Assembly: GCF_030816715.1 (NCBI RefSeq)
Contig: NZ_JAUSYH010000001.1
Location: 7,378,001-7,442,000, forward strand
Reading direction: 5' to 3'
Length of the DNA: 64,000 bases
Source: Streptomyces achromogenes
GTDB lineage: Bacteria > Actinomycetota > Actinomycetes > Streptomycetales > Streptomycetaceae
Numbering within the stretch: position 1 is the stretch's first letter; each line of letters begins with the position of its first letter. Made by a program: the position numbers and the translations under genes. Below, piece by piece: positions 17,913 through 26,382 of this stretch. The notes under the pieces were generated by a model that was not told where the DNA came from, did no database searches, and worked only from the letters and a program-made list of their open reading frames with translations.

Positions 17913-18974
17913 TTGCAGGCTGCCGTCACCGTCACGCCCTCCCGCGTCCCCGACCTCCTCCTCGGCCTCGCCGTCGTGCGGCCCGTGTTCCTCTGGGGCG
18001 CCCCCGGCATCGGAAAGTCCTCTCTGGTCAGGGAGTTCGCCGAGTCGCTCGGCCTGGAGTGCGTGAGCCTGCTCGGCACACAGCTCGCGCCCGAGGACCT
18101 GATCGGCGTGCCCCAGATCCGGGACGGGCGGTCGGTGTTCTGCCCGCCGCGGGCCATCGCCCGCGACGAGCCGTACTGCCTGTTCCTGGACGAGCTCAAC
18201 GCGGCCTCGCCGGACGTGCAGAAGGCGTTCTACTCGCTGATCCTCGACCGCCGGATCGGCGACTACGAGCTGCCCGAGGGGTCCATCGTCATCGGCGCCG
18301 GGAACCGGGCCACCGACAACGCGCTCGCCCGCCCGATCGCCTCCGCGCTCGTCAACCGCCTCACCCACGTCCACCTGGAGGTCTCCCCCGGGGACTGGCT
18401 GGCCTGGGCGGCGGGACACGGCATCCACCCCTGGATCCTCGACCACCTCACCGACCGGCCCGATCACCTGTGGTCGAAGCCGCCGAAGACCGAGGAGGCG
18501 TTCTCCACACCCCGCTCCTGGCACATGCTCTCCGACGCCCTGCACTCCTTCGGCCGCGACCTCGGCGAGGACACCCTGAAGGTCCTCGCCCACGGCACGC
18601 TGACGCCCGCGCACGCCACCGCCTTCTGCGGTTACGTCAAGATCGTGCGCAGCCGCTACGGAATCGACGCCGTCCTCAAGGGCGAGGCCCCCTGGCCGCA
18701 CCGCGTCGAAGACCGCGACCTGCTCTACTACCTCGCCGACTCGTTCCGCGGCCGGCTCGTCAAGGAGCTGCCGGCCAGCCGGGAGCACATGTCCGCGGGC
18801 GCGCGGCAGATCGCGTACCGCGCCAAGTCGCTTCTGGTACGGCTCGCCGAGATCTCCGTCGAGGTCGCCCAGACCGTCATCGCCTCCGACGCCGACGGCA
18901 ACCCCGTGCTGCCCGCCTGGTTCCTGGTGGAGGCGGCCCGGGACATGCCGCGGCTGGTGGAGGCGCGGCGGTGA
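17913..18974 (+). CDS. MoxR-type AAA+ ATPase
   Basis: 353 residues. Walker A GAPGIGKSS at residues 29-37, Walker B LFLDELNAASPDVQ near 90, sensor 1 GAGNRATDNALARP and an arginine finger region follow. MoxR ATPases act as chaperones that insert metals or assemble complexes together with a VWA-domain protein. The TTG start has GAGG 9 nt upstream. The next gene starts within its stop codon (GTGA) and encodes exactly such a VWA partner, so the two form an operon. The target complex is unknown. Confidence 0.9.
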   Translation: MQAAVTVTPSRVPDLLLGLAVVRPVFLWGAPGIGKSSLVREFAESLGLECVSLLGTQLAPEDLIGVPQIRDGRSVFCPPRAIARDEPYCLFLDELNAASPDVQKAFYSLILDRRIGDYELPEGSIVIGAGNRATDNALARPIASALVNRLTHVHLEVSPGDWLAWAAGHGIHPWILDHLTDRPDHLWSKPPKTEEAFSTPRSWHMLSDALHSFGRDLGEDTLKVLAHGTLTPAHATAFCGYVKIVRSRYGIDAVLKGEAPWPHRVEDRDLLYYLADSFRGRLVKELPASREHMSAGARQIAYRAKSLLVRLAEISVEVAQTVIASDADGNPVLPAWFLVEAARDMPRLVEARR

Positions 18975-20770
18975 GCGGGACCGGGGGCGGCAGGAAGAAG
19001 CGGGACCTCGCGCGGGAGGCGTTCGACGCGGGGCTGGCGCTGGCGCGGGCCAACCCGGCGCTGTCCTCCCTCGACTACACCGTGTGCCGTCACGAGGAAT
19101 GCCCGGCGGCGCCCCGGGACGGGCTGGTCCGTGTCGACTCGGCCGGCGTTCTGCACGTCCCCCCGGACCGGATCGCCGACCCCGCTCTGTGGGCCTGGTC
19201 GCTCGCCCACGCGGTGCTGCACCTCGGGTTCGGGCACCTCCCGGCGGCCCGGGGCAGCCGCACCCAGCCCGACCGGTACGAGATCGCCGCGCGCTGCACG
19301 ATCGTCAACCGCTTCCTGCTGACCTTCCCCGTCGGCCGCCCGCCGGACGAACTGCCGCTGTCGTACCCGGACGGCGACGAGGAGCGGCTCGCCGCCGGCT
19401 GGCGGCGCACCGGGCTGCCGGCCGTGTACGGGCGCTGCGGCACGGCGGGCGACCGGGCCGACCAGGTGCTCGTGCCCGCCGAACACCGGTCCGGCGGGCA
19501 ACTGCCGGACTGGCAGCTGGCCTTCGCCGGCGCCCTGACCCGGACCGTGTCCGCCGCGATGGACCTGGCGGGCGGCCGCCGAGACACCTTGCACGGCGGC
19601 GTGACCGCCCGGCAGCCATGGGAGCGCGCGCTCGGCTGGTTCGTCTCGTCCTACCCGCTGCTCGGCGGCCTCGCGGCCGGCATCAGGCTGGTAGCCGACG
19701 CCGAACTCGCCCGCGGACACGGCATATCGATCGCCGCCGTGAACCCGGAGGCAGGCGAGATCTACGTCAACCCGCTGTGCCGGTTCGACGAGGAGGAGTG
19801 GCGGTTCATCCTCGCCCACGAGATGCTGCACGCCGCCCTGCGGCACGGCGACCGCGGCGGCGCCCGCGACCCTTTTCTCTTCAACGTCGCCTGCGACTAC
19901 GTCGTCAACGGCTGGCTGTGCGACATGCAGGTCGGCACCATGCCCGAGGGGCTCCTGTTCGACCCCGACCTGGCGGGCCTGTCGGCCGAGGAGGTGTACG
20001 ACCGCATCACCGCGGACCTGCGCCGCATGCGACGACTGGCCACCCTGCGCGGCAAAGGACTCGGCGACGTGTTCGGCGCCCCGCTCGGCCCGCCCCGCGA
20101 CCACGTCGACCTCGACGGCTTCTACCGCCGCGGCCTCGCCCAGGGCCTCGACCTGCACCAGCGGCAGGAGCGCGGCTTCCTGCCGGGAGGGCTGGTGGAG
20201 GAGATCCGCGCGCTCAGCCATCCGCCGCTGCCCTGGGACGCCCGACTGGCCCGCTGGTTCGACGAGTTCGTGCCGCGTCCGCAGCCGGCGCGCACGTACG
20301 CCCGTCCCGCGCGCCGCCAGGCGTCCACACCCGGCATCCCGCGCGCCGGCCGCTGGTTTCCGCCCGAGGAGATCGCCCGCTGCACGTTCGGTGTCGTCCT
20401 GGACACCTCCGGCTCCATGGACCGGACCTTGTTGGGCAAGGCGCTCGGCGCGATCGCCTCGTACGCCGCGGCCCGTGACGTGCCGGCCGCCCGGGTCGTG
20501 TTCTGCGACACCGTGCCGCACGACGCCGGCTACCTCCCGGTCACCGAGATCGCCGGCCGGGTCCGCGTGCACGGACGCGGCGGGACGGTTTTGCAGCCCG
20601 GCGTCGACCTGCTGGACCGCGCTGACGACTTCCCTCCCGGCGCACCCCTGCTGGTGATCACCGACGGATGGTGCGACGTCCTGCGGGTGCGGCGCGAGCA
20701 CGCCTACTTGGTGCCGCCCGGCCGACGGCTGCCGTTCACGGCTCGGGGGCCGGTGTTCCGGGTGCGGTGA
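18971..20770 (+). CDS. Putative metallopeptidase / VWA-like domain protein, MoxR partner
   Basis: 599 residues. A long N-terminal putative metallopeptidase domain contains FILAHEMLHAALRHGDRGG (HExxH at about 283) after an earlier HAVLHLGFGHLP. The C-terminal VWA-like domain carries a complete MIDAS: DTSGSMD at about 477, the Thr of RGGTVLQPG and the TDG of VITDGWCD. This matches the DUF2201-type architecture. The GTG start at 18971 overlaps the MoxR gene stop. Such ATPase-VWA pairs mature or remodel partner proteins. Whether the HExxH site is proteolytic is unproven. Confidence 0.85.
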   Translation: MSGTGGGRKKRDLAREAFDAGLALARANPALSSLDYTVCRHEECPAAPRDGLVRVDSAGVLHVPPDRIADPALWAWSLAHAVLHLGFGHLPAARGSRTQPDRYEIAARCTIVNRFLLTFPVGRPPDELPLSYPDGDEERLAAGWRRTGLPAVYGRCGTAGDRADQVLVPAEHRSGGQLPDWQLAFAGALTRTVSAAMDLAGGRRDTLHGGVTARQPWERALGWFVSSYPLLGGLAAGIRLVADAELARGHGISIAAVNPEAGEIYVNPLCRFDEEEWRFILAHEMLHAALRHGDRGGARDPFLFNVACDYVVNGWLCDMQVGTMPEGLLFDPDLAGLSAEEVYDRITADLRRMRRLATLRGKGLGDVFGAPLGPPRDHVDLDGFYRRGLAQGLDLHQRQERGFLPGGLVEEIRALSHPPLPWDARLARWFDEFVPRPQPARTYARPARRQASTPGIPRAGRWFPPEEIARCTFGVVLDTSGSMDRTLLGKALGAIASYAAARDVPAARVVFCDTVPHDAGYLPVTEIAGRVRVHGRGGTVLQPGVDLLDRADDFPPGAPLLVITDGWCDVLRVRREHAYLVPPGRRLPFTARGPVFRVR

Positions 20771-20837
20771 GGCGGAGTGTGATCGGATGGGGGCAGGCAA
20801 TCCCGTCCAGCGGGATCCCCATGCGAAAGGAAGAACC

Positions 20838-21266
20838 GTGGCCACCACGCGCTCCGCACACACCGTCTGGGAAGGCAATCTGATCGAGGGCAACGGGGTC
20901 GTGACCTTCGACTCCTCCGGCGCCATCGACCAGCAGCCCGTGACGTGGGCCGCCCGTACCCAGGAGGCGAACGGCAAGACCAGTCCCGAGGAGCTCATCG
21001 CGGCAGCCCACTCCAGCTGCTTCTCCATGGCCTTCTCGCACGCCCTGGCCGGAGCGGGCACGCCGCCCGCCAAGCTCGTCACCTCGGCGGACGTGACCTT
21101 CCAGCCGGGCGAGGGCATCACCGGCATCCACCTGACCGTGGAGGGCACGGTGCCCGGCCTCGACGAGGACGGCTTCCTCGCCGCCGCCGAGCAGGCCAAG
21201 GTCAACTGCCCCGTCAGCCAGGCCCTGAAGGCCGTCCCGATCACGCTGTCGGCCAAGCTCGCCTGA
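20838..21266 (+). CDS. OsmC/Ohr-family peroxiredoxin
   Basis: 142 residues. Both redox cysteines are present, in AAHSSCFSMAFSHAL and KVNCPVSQALK, with the family segment TSPEELIAAAHSSC. OsmC-type enzymes reduce organic hydroperoxides using dihydrolipoamide or thiols. The GTG start at 20838 has AAAGGAAG immediately upstream. It follows the MoxR-VWA operon by 67 bp on the same strand, but its own leader suggests independent transcription. Confidence 0.92.
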   Translation: MATTRSAHTVWEGNLIEGNGVVTFDSSGAIDQQPVTWAARTQEANGKTSPEELIAAAHSSCFSMAFSHALAGAGTPPAKLVTSADVTFQPGEGITGIHLTVEGTVPGLDEDGFLAAAEQAKVNCPVSQALKAVPITLSAKLA

Positions 21267-21351
21267 CCGGCCGCCCTCGCCGGGCACGCCGGGCCGCTCC
21301 CGACGGACGGTCCGCGCGCCCGGCCCGGGCCGGTCCGACCCGCCTCGCGGT

Positions 21352-21798
21352 TCAGACGAGGCCGGTCAGACCCCTGATCGCCGACTGGGCCCACTCCTGC
21401 GCTCCCACGGCCGTTCCCGCCGCCAGACCGGTCGCCACGGGGGCCAGGGCCCCCTTGAGCGTGGTGACCGCACGGCGGACGCGGCCGGGCTCGGGGGAGC
21501 CGGAGCCGGTGATCTCCGCGATGACCTCCTCGGCCGCCGTCGCGGCGTCCGCACGGTCGCGGTCGTCGAGACCCGCCCCGGGCAGTTGCCGGAGCAGATC
21601 GGTCACCAGCGCCGCGAGCGCCTCGTAACCGGGCGCGACCGAGCCGTCGTTGATCTGCTGATTCTGGGTGACAGTTTCGTTGTTCCACGCCAACTGGGCG
21701 TTCGAGACAACCTTGTTGAACACCGGGCCGTCGTAATGGTTCACCTGCTGCCGGCCGTCGGCACCGTTCGCTGCGCTCGGGTCGTTCGGCTCGTTCAC
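21352..21798 (-). CDS. Small helical protein with N-terminal motif shared with the beta-helix neighbour
   Basis: 148 residues. A polar N-terminus leads into a motif at residues 18-48 (HYDGPVFNKVVSNAQLAW, ending TVTQNQQ). A helical region rich in D, A and E (about 60-105) and a C-terminal amphipathic or weakly hydrophobic segment (GALAPVATGLAAGTAVGAQE) follow. The N-terminal motif recurs at the C-terminus of the beta-helix protein just upstream, 17 of 31 positions identical. GTG start 21798 has only a weak GGAG. The layout recalls effector or adaptor proteins that meet partners through short homotypic motifs. Function unknown. Confidence 0.6.
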   Translation of the reverse strand: MNEPNDPSAANGADGRQQVNHYDGPVFNKVVSNAQLAWNNETVTQNQQINDGSVAPGYEALAALVTDLLRQLPGAGLDDRDRADAATAAEEVIAEITGSGSPEPGRVRRAVTTLKGALAPVATGLAAGTAVGAQEWAQSAIRGLTGLV

Positions 21799-21883
21799 CG
21801 GCTGGCTCCGTCCGGGTCGGTGGGGTGGGTGTGTGCGGTGGGGTCGGTGTGTGCGGTGGGTGGGGTGGGAGAGGCCGGACGTG

Positions 21884-23686
21884 TCAGGGTCGCTCGACGG
21901 GGTCGACGTGGCCGGGGTCATCGGTCCGCTCGGTTCGCCCGGTCTGCTCGGTTCGCACGCTCTGCGCGGTCTGCTCGCTCCGGTCGTCCGGTCGGCTCTG
22001 GTGTGTCTGCTGCTGGACGACGTTGGTGTTGCCCCACGCCAACTGGGCACTGTGCACGGCCTCCACGAAGACGGGGCCGTGGTAGTTGTTCACGATCGTC
22101 GGCGGCGGGGCGGGCTCGGTGATCTCCTTGACCGGCAGCGTCGTTTGCAACGAGACCAGCTGGACGCGCCCGTTGTGCTGCACCGCGGTCCCCGACGTCC
22201 CGGTCACGGAACAGTCCACCAGCCGGCCGCCGCACGACTCGTCGAAGCGCAGGCCCGTGGCCGCGCACTCCTCGAAACGGCTGCCGGCGACGTCCACGAA
22301 CGCGGAGCCCGTCCCGCACAGTCCGTACGACTGCGCCCCCGTCACGGTGAGGTTCCGGGCGACGAGCCGTGCCGTCCCGAACGCCAGGGCCCCGCCGGTC
22401 TCCACCCCAATGACGGTGCAGTCGTGCAGCTGGAGTTGGGCTTCCTCGCCCGCGCCGAAGCCCAGCAGCCCGCGCTCGGCGGTGGCCGCTCTGAGCGTCA
22501 CCCGGGACTGGCCGACGGCGGCCACGGCGATCATGTCGAAGTCACCGAAGGCCACACCGGTGAGCTCTGCCGTGGTGCCGCCGTTGCCCTTGGCGTCCAG
22601 ACCGAACGGGCAGCGCTCGACGCGGACGTCCTCGAACACGGTCTTGCTCTCGTCCCAGACCCGCAACCCGACGCCGGTCAGGTCGTGCACATGGCAGCCG
22701 GTGAACCTGCCCCTGGCGCGATCCGTGACGGCGATGCCCACGTTGCCGCCCGAGACGCGGCAGCCGCTCACGTGCGGAGCGCCACCCCGCGTCGACAGCA
22801 CCCCGACGTTGCCCGCGTCGACGACCTCGCAGTCCTCGAAGGCGCCCCGGCCCGCTTCCTGGACGTGGATGCCCGTGTCGCGGCAGCCGGTGAACACGCA
22901 GTCCCGCACCTGCGGGTCGGCGCCGCTCGCCACCACGATCCCGTTCTCGGCGTCGCGGACCCGGGTGCCGCGCACGGCGCCCCGGGACTGCTCGACGAAC
23001 TGGAGCGCCGGCCCGTGCACGCCCTCGATCCGGCAGCCCTCGACGGTCAACTCCGCCTGCGTGTCCGCGATCACGGCCGCCCGCTCGGTGCCGGTGATCT
23101 CGCAACCGGTGAGCTGCGCCGAGGCGTCGCTGACGCGCACGCCGTGGATCCGGGCGCCGTCGATGCGGCTGTCCCGGATCGTGACCCGGGCGCTCTCGAT
23201 CACCGCGACCGCGTTGTCGGCCGCACCGGCGAACCGGCACCGCTCGACGACTGCGGTCGCGCCGGTGAAAACGGTGCGGCCGAACCGGAACCCGCTGTCC
23301 GTCAGCGTCGCGGAGGCGCCCGGCCGCACGTGCACGCACACCCCGTGGTGCGCCCGCACCTCCACCCGGTCGAGGGTGAGGAATCCGGCCCGGCAGTCGA
23401 CGACTCCGGCGTCGGCGTCCCGCCCGGTCAGCACGAGTCCGCGGACCACCACCGACCCGAACGCGGTCAGCACGGTGCCCCGCGGCCGGCTCACCACCAC
23501 GGAGCCGGGTTCGCCGACCGCCACCAGCTCGACCTCGCCGTGGACCGTGAGCTGTTCCTCGTACTGGCCGGGCGCGATCTCGATGCGCGCGGCGCGGCCG
23601 CGCGCGGCCGCGGCTCGCAGCGCGGACCCGATGTCGGGATGCGCGCCGCGGCGACCGCCCGGAGAGACGACGTACTTCCTGACCAT
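21884..23686 (-). CDS. Right-handed parallel beta-helix repeat protein
   Basis: 600 residues. An N-terminal pectate-lyase-like cap (KYVVSPGGRRGAHPDIGSAL, then RIEIAPGQYEEQLTV) starts a long solenoid of about 22-24-residue coils (repeated D/C-x-V/I-x-G-C and GI-x-V patterns, for example SGCRVSGGNVGIAVTDRARG) to about residue 520. The tail (about 530-600) contains a motif shared with the next gene (NNYHGPVFVEAVHSAQLAW) and an Arg/Thr/Glu-rich low-complexity end. No signal peptide is seen, so it is probably cytoplasmic. Beta-helix proteins of this sort occur in Streptomyces without known enzymatic function. Confidence 0.8.
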   Translation of the reverse strand: MVRKYVVSPGGRRGAHPDIGSALRAAAARGRAARIEIAPGQYEEQLTVHGEVELVAVGEPGSVVVSRPRGTVLTAFGSVVVRGLVLTGRDADAGVVDCRAGFLTLDRVEVRAHHGVCVHVRPGASATLTDSGFRFGRTVFTGATAVVERCRFAGAADNAVAVIESARVTIRDSRIDGARIHGVRVSDASAQLTGCEITGTERAAVIADTQAELTVEGCRIEGVHGPALQFVEQSRGAVRGTRVRDAENGIVVASGADPQVRDCVFTGCRDTGIHVQEAGRGAFEDCEVVDAGNVGVLSTRGGAPHVSGCRVSGGNVGIAVTDRARGRFTGCHVHDLTGVGLRVWDESKTVFEDVRVERCPFGLDAKGNGGTTAELTGVAFGDFDMIAVAAVGQSRVTLRAATAERGLLGFGAGEEAQLQLHDCTVIGVETGGALAFGTARLVARNLTVTGAQSYGLCGTGSAFVDVAGSRFEECAATGLRFDESCGGRLVDCSVTGTSGTAVQHNGRVQLVSLQTTLPVKEITEPAPPPTIVNNYHGPVFVEAVHSAQLAWGNTNVVQQQTHQSRPDDRSEQTAQSVRTEQTGRTERTDDPGHVDPVERP

Positions 23687-23900
23687 GCCCGCCTCTCCCG
23701 AAGCCCCCGCCCGAGCAACACCCTTGACTGCCCCTACAGCCCTGCTGATCGCCTGTGCAACGCTGTTGACTGTCCGTCACCGATGCTACCCGAGCGGGAC
23801 TGCCGTGCCGGGTGGGCGGCAAGAGGCCTTCACGGAACCTGCCACAAGGCCCCGGCTCCCGGCCGGATTCTTCGCGGGACGCGGCTCCCGGCCGGCCGGG

Positions 23901-24764
23901 TCAGAGGCCGTCGCGGGTGTCCCGCAGGATCTGCCGGGTGTGCTCTGCGGACGCGGCGTGCGTCGTCATGTGGTCGAGGACCTCCAGGTGCGCGGAGACC
24001 TCCTTGCGGTCGTCGAGGTAGAGCGCGCCGGTCAGATACTCGGTGACGACCATGTCGGGCAGCTCGGGCTCGCCGAAACGGAACAGCGAGAACGGCGCGG
24101 ACGTGCCGGGATGCGGGCCCGCGGCGAACTCGGAAACCTGCAGAGTGATCCGGTCCCGCTCGGCGAACTCCAGCAGCTTGTCCAGCTGTTCGGCCATCAC
24201 GGCGGCGTCGACGCTCACCGGCCGGCGGAGCACCGTCTCGTCCATCACCACCCACAGGCGGGGCGGGTCGGCGCTCTCCAGCAGTCGCTGGCGGGCCATG
24301 CGCAGGGCCACGTGCCGTTCGAGGGAGTCCGGCCGGGTGCGCCCGACGGTCCCCGCCTCCAGGACCGCCGACGCGTAGGCCCGCGTCTGCAGCAGGCCCG
24401 GCACGAAGTGCGGCTCGTACGAGCGGATCAGCCGGGCGGCGCCCTCCAGGCTCACGTACAGGCTGAACCACTCCGGCAGGACGTCGTGGTAGCGCTGCCA
24501 CCAGCCGGGCCGGTTCGCCTCCTCGGTGAGCGAGACGAACGCCTCCGCCTCGTCCCGGGGGACCCCGTACGCCTCCAGGAGGACCTGCACGTACGGCACC
24601 TTCAGCGCGACGTCGGCCGTCTCCATGCGCCGTACGGTCGCCGGGGCGACGCGCAGGGCACGGGCTGCCTCGTCGCGGCTGAGGCCGGCCGCCTCGCGTA
24701 GTTCCTGCAGCCGTCTGCCGAGTACCACCTGGCCCACCGTGGGCGCGGGCCGTCGCTCACTCAC
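23901..24764 (-). CDS. XRE-family regulator with DUF5753-type C-terminal domain
   Basis: 287 residues. The N-terminal helix-turn-helix is LGRRLQELREAAGLSRDEAA with RALRVAPATVRRMETAD. The C-terminal domain has the DUF5753 hallmarks: an ARLIRSYEPHFVPGLLQTRAYA segment, RMARQRLL and MAEQLDKLLE. Such regulators are abundant in Streptomyces and usually sit next to a small DUF397 gene; none is adjacent here. I chose GTG 24764; an upstream ATG at 24809 would add 15 residues of poor composition. Ligand and targets unknown. Confidence 0.88.
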   Translation of the reverse strand: MSERRPAPTVGQVVLGRRLQELREAAGLSRDEAARALRVAPATVRRMETADVALKVPYVQVLLEAYGVPRDEAEAFVSLTEEANRPGWWQRYHDVLPEWFSLYVSLEGAARLIRSYEPHFVPGLLQTRAYASAVLEAGTVGRTRPDSLERHVALRMARQRLLESADPPRLWVVMDETVLRRPVSVDAAVMAEQLDKLLEFAERDRITLQVSEFAAGPHPGTSAPFSLFRFGEPELPDMVVTEYLTGALYLDDRKEVSAHLEVLDHMTTHAASAEHTRQILRDTRDGL

Positions 24765-24891
24765 CCCACGTCTCCCCTGCGTGTCGAGGCACGCGGGCCA
24801 GTCTGTCACGTCCCGGCCCCGATCTCACGGATAGCGGAGTGGGGCATTCAACCGAGGCGTTCGACCGGGTGGCACCGTGACTGACCGGGTG

Positions 24892-25767
24892 TCAGCCGTC
24901 GAGACTGTGGAGGTACTTGGCAGTCGCCGGATCGGCCGGCAGGAACGTCTCGACGGCGAGTTCGGCGACCGTCACGTCCATGGGGGTGTTGAAGGTGGCG
25001 ACCGACGAGATGAAGGAGAGGATCCGCCCCTCGTGCTCGATCCGCATCGGCAGCGCGAAGTACGGCACGGGCTCGCCCGGTTCACCGGCCGGTTCGGGGT
25101 GTGCGACCGGATAGGCGGCCACCTCCTCGTACAGTTCCCGCAGCGGCTTCGAGCGGTAGAGGGCGATCTGGCGCTCCATCTGCCCGAGCAGGTGACCGCG
25201 CCACTCGCGCAGATTGCGGATGCGCGGGGCGAGTCCCCGCGGGTGGAGGGTGAGGCGCATCGCGTTCAGCGGCGGCGTCAGCAGCGACTCCGGGACGCCC
25301 TCGAGCAGCATCGTGATGCCCCGGTTGGCCGCCACCACGTCGTAGTGGGCGTCCATGACCAGCGCCGGATACGGCTCGTAGCCCTGGAGCAGCCGATCCA
25401 GGCCCGCGCGCAACGCGTCCAGCGCCGGGTCGTCCAGCGGGGTCTGCGGGAAACGCGGTGCGTAACCGGCGGCCAGGAGCAGGGCGTTGCGCTCGCGCAC
25501 GGGCACGTCGAGCTGTTCGGCGAGCCGCAGCACCATGTCCTCGCTCGGCCGGGAACGACCCGTCTCGACGAAGCTGACGTGCCGGGCCGAGGAGTCGGCG
25601 CGCAGCGCCAGCTCCAGCTGACTCATCCGCCGCCGTTCCCGCCAGGCCCGCAGCAGCGGGCCCACGCCCCGGCCACCGGCGTCGGCGGATCGGGCGGACC
25701 CGGCGGGATCTGCGGAGACGGCGGGATCGGCGGAGGCGGATTCCGTGCCGGTCGCGACAACAGTCAT
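24892..25767 (-). CDS. XRE-family regulator with MmyB-like ligand-binding domain
   Basis: 291 residues. An Ala/Asp-rich leader (about 1-33) precedes the helix-turn-helix PLLRAWRERRRMSQLELALR with SSARHVSFVETGRSRPS. The MmyB-like C-terminal domain contains the typical YAPRFPQTPLDDPALDALR, DAHYDVVAANRG and RRNPR-like LTLHPRGLAPRI segments. MmyB-type regulators bind hydrophobic ligands through a PAS-like fold. A TACGGT hexamer lies 7 nt upstream of the ATG on this strand, consistent with a leaderless transcript. Divergent from the pterin dehydratase gene. Confidence 0.88.
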   Translation of the reverse strand: MTVVATGTESASADPAVSADPAGSARSADAGGRGVGPLLRAWRERRRMSQLELALRADSSARHVSFVETGRSRPSEDMVLRLAEQLDVPVRERNALLLAAGYAPRFPQTPLDDPALDALRAGLDRLLQGYEPYPALVMDAHYDVVAANRGITMLLEGVPESLLTPPLNAMRLTLHPRGLAPRIRNLREWRGHLLGQMERQIALYRSKPLRELYEEVAAYPVAHPEPAGEPGEPVPYFALPMRIEHEGRILSFISSVATFNTPMDVTVAELAVETFLPADPATAKYLHSLDG

Positions 25768-26050
25768 GCCTACGACCGTAGTTCACCCACGCGCCCTCCG
25801 AGTGGGGGACGCGGCCGGTCGGCACCCGGTCGGTGCCCGGGTCGGCGTCCGGCCGCCACCCGACGGTGCCCGAACGCCACCCGACTGCGCGCCCGGCGGC
25901 GCCCGGCGGGGGCGTGGGGGGCGGCTGCCGGGTTGATGGCCACCCCCTGATCGTCGAGTTTCCCGCCCGCCCAGCCCTGCTGACCAGGGCCGTCCCGGGA
26001 TTCCTGTGGCACGCTGGACGGGTACGCGACGCCCACGAAGGGAGCCGGTC
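25768..26050. other. Divergent intergenic region with small palindrome
   Basis: It lies between the MmyB-like regulator and the pterin dehydratase. CTACGACCGTAG (25770-25781) is an interrupted palindrome touching the regulator's start and could be an autoregulatory site or part of its -10 box. The rest is CCG-rich with no gene. Confidence 0.35.
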
Positions 26051-26353
26051 ATGGCCGAACCGCTGTCGCAGAGCGAGATCGAGGAGCGTCTGGGCGAGCT
26101 GCCCGGCTGGTCCCTGGACGGCGGCCGCCTCACCCGCGCCTACCGGCTCGACTCGCACTTCGCCGCGACCTCCCTGGTCATCCATGTCGCGCAGATCCAG
26201 GAGGAGCTCAACCACCACTCCGAGCTCACCCTCGGCTACAACACCGTGGCGCTCAGCGTGCACACCCACAGCGCGAGTGGCGCCGTCACCGGTCTGGACG
26301 TCGAGCTCGCCCGCCGTGTGGAGGCCGTGGCCCCCGCGCACGGGGCGCGCTGA
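26051..26353 (+). CDS. 4a-hydroxytetrahydrobiopterin dehydratase (PCD/DCoH family)
   Basis: 100 residues, the usual family length. The active-site pattern is present: ELNHHSELTLGYNTVALSVH (His-His plus Asn-Val), TH, then AVTGLD. The enzyme dehydrates 4a-carbinolamine pterin to regenerate the cofactor of aromatic amino-acid hydroxylases; some homologues act in molybdopterin or pterin salvage. ATG 26051 has GAAGGGAG upstream. No hydroxylase gene is nearby. Confidence 0.92.
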   Translation: MAEPLSQSEIEERLGELPGWSLDGGRLTRAYRLDSHFAATSLVIHVAQIQEELNHHSELTLGYNTVALSVHTHSASGAVTGLDVELARRVEAVAPAHGAR

Positions 26354-26382
26354 CGCGCGCGGCCGGCGAGGGGGGACGGGCG

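Noticed and set aside
22086..24701. An open frame of 871 codons on the plus strand opposite the beta-helix and XRE genes
   Set aside because: It runs through two genes with clear domains on the other strand and has Ser/Pro/Arg-rich composition typical of antisense frames in high-GC DNA.
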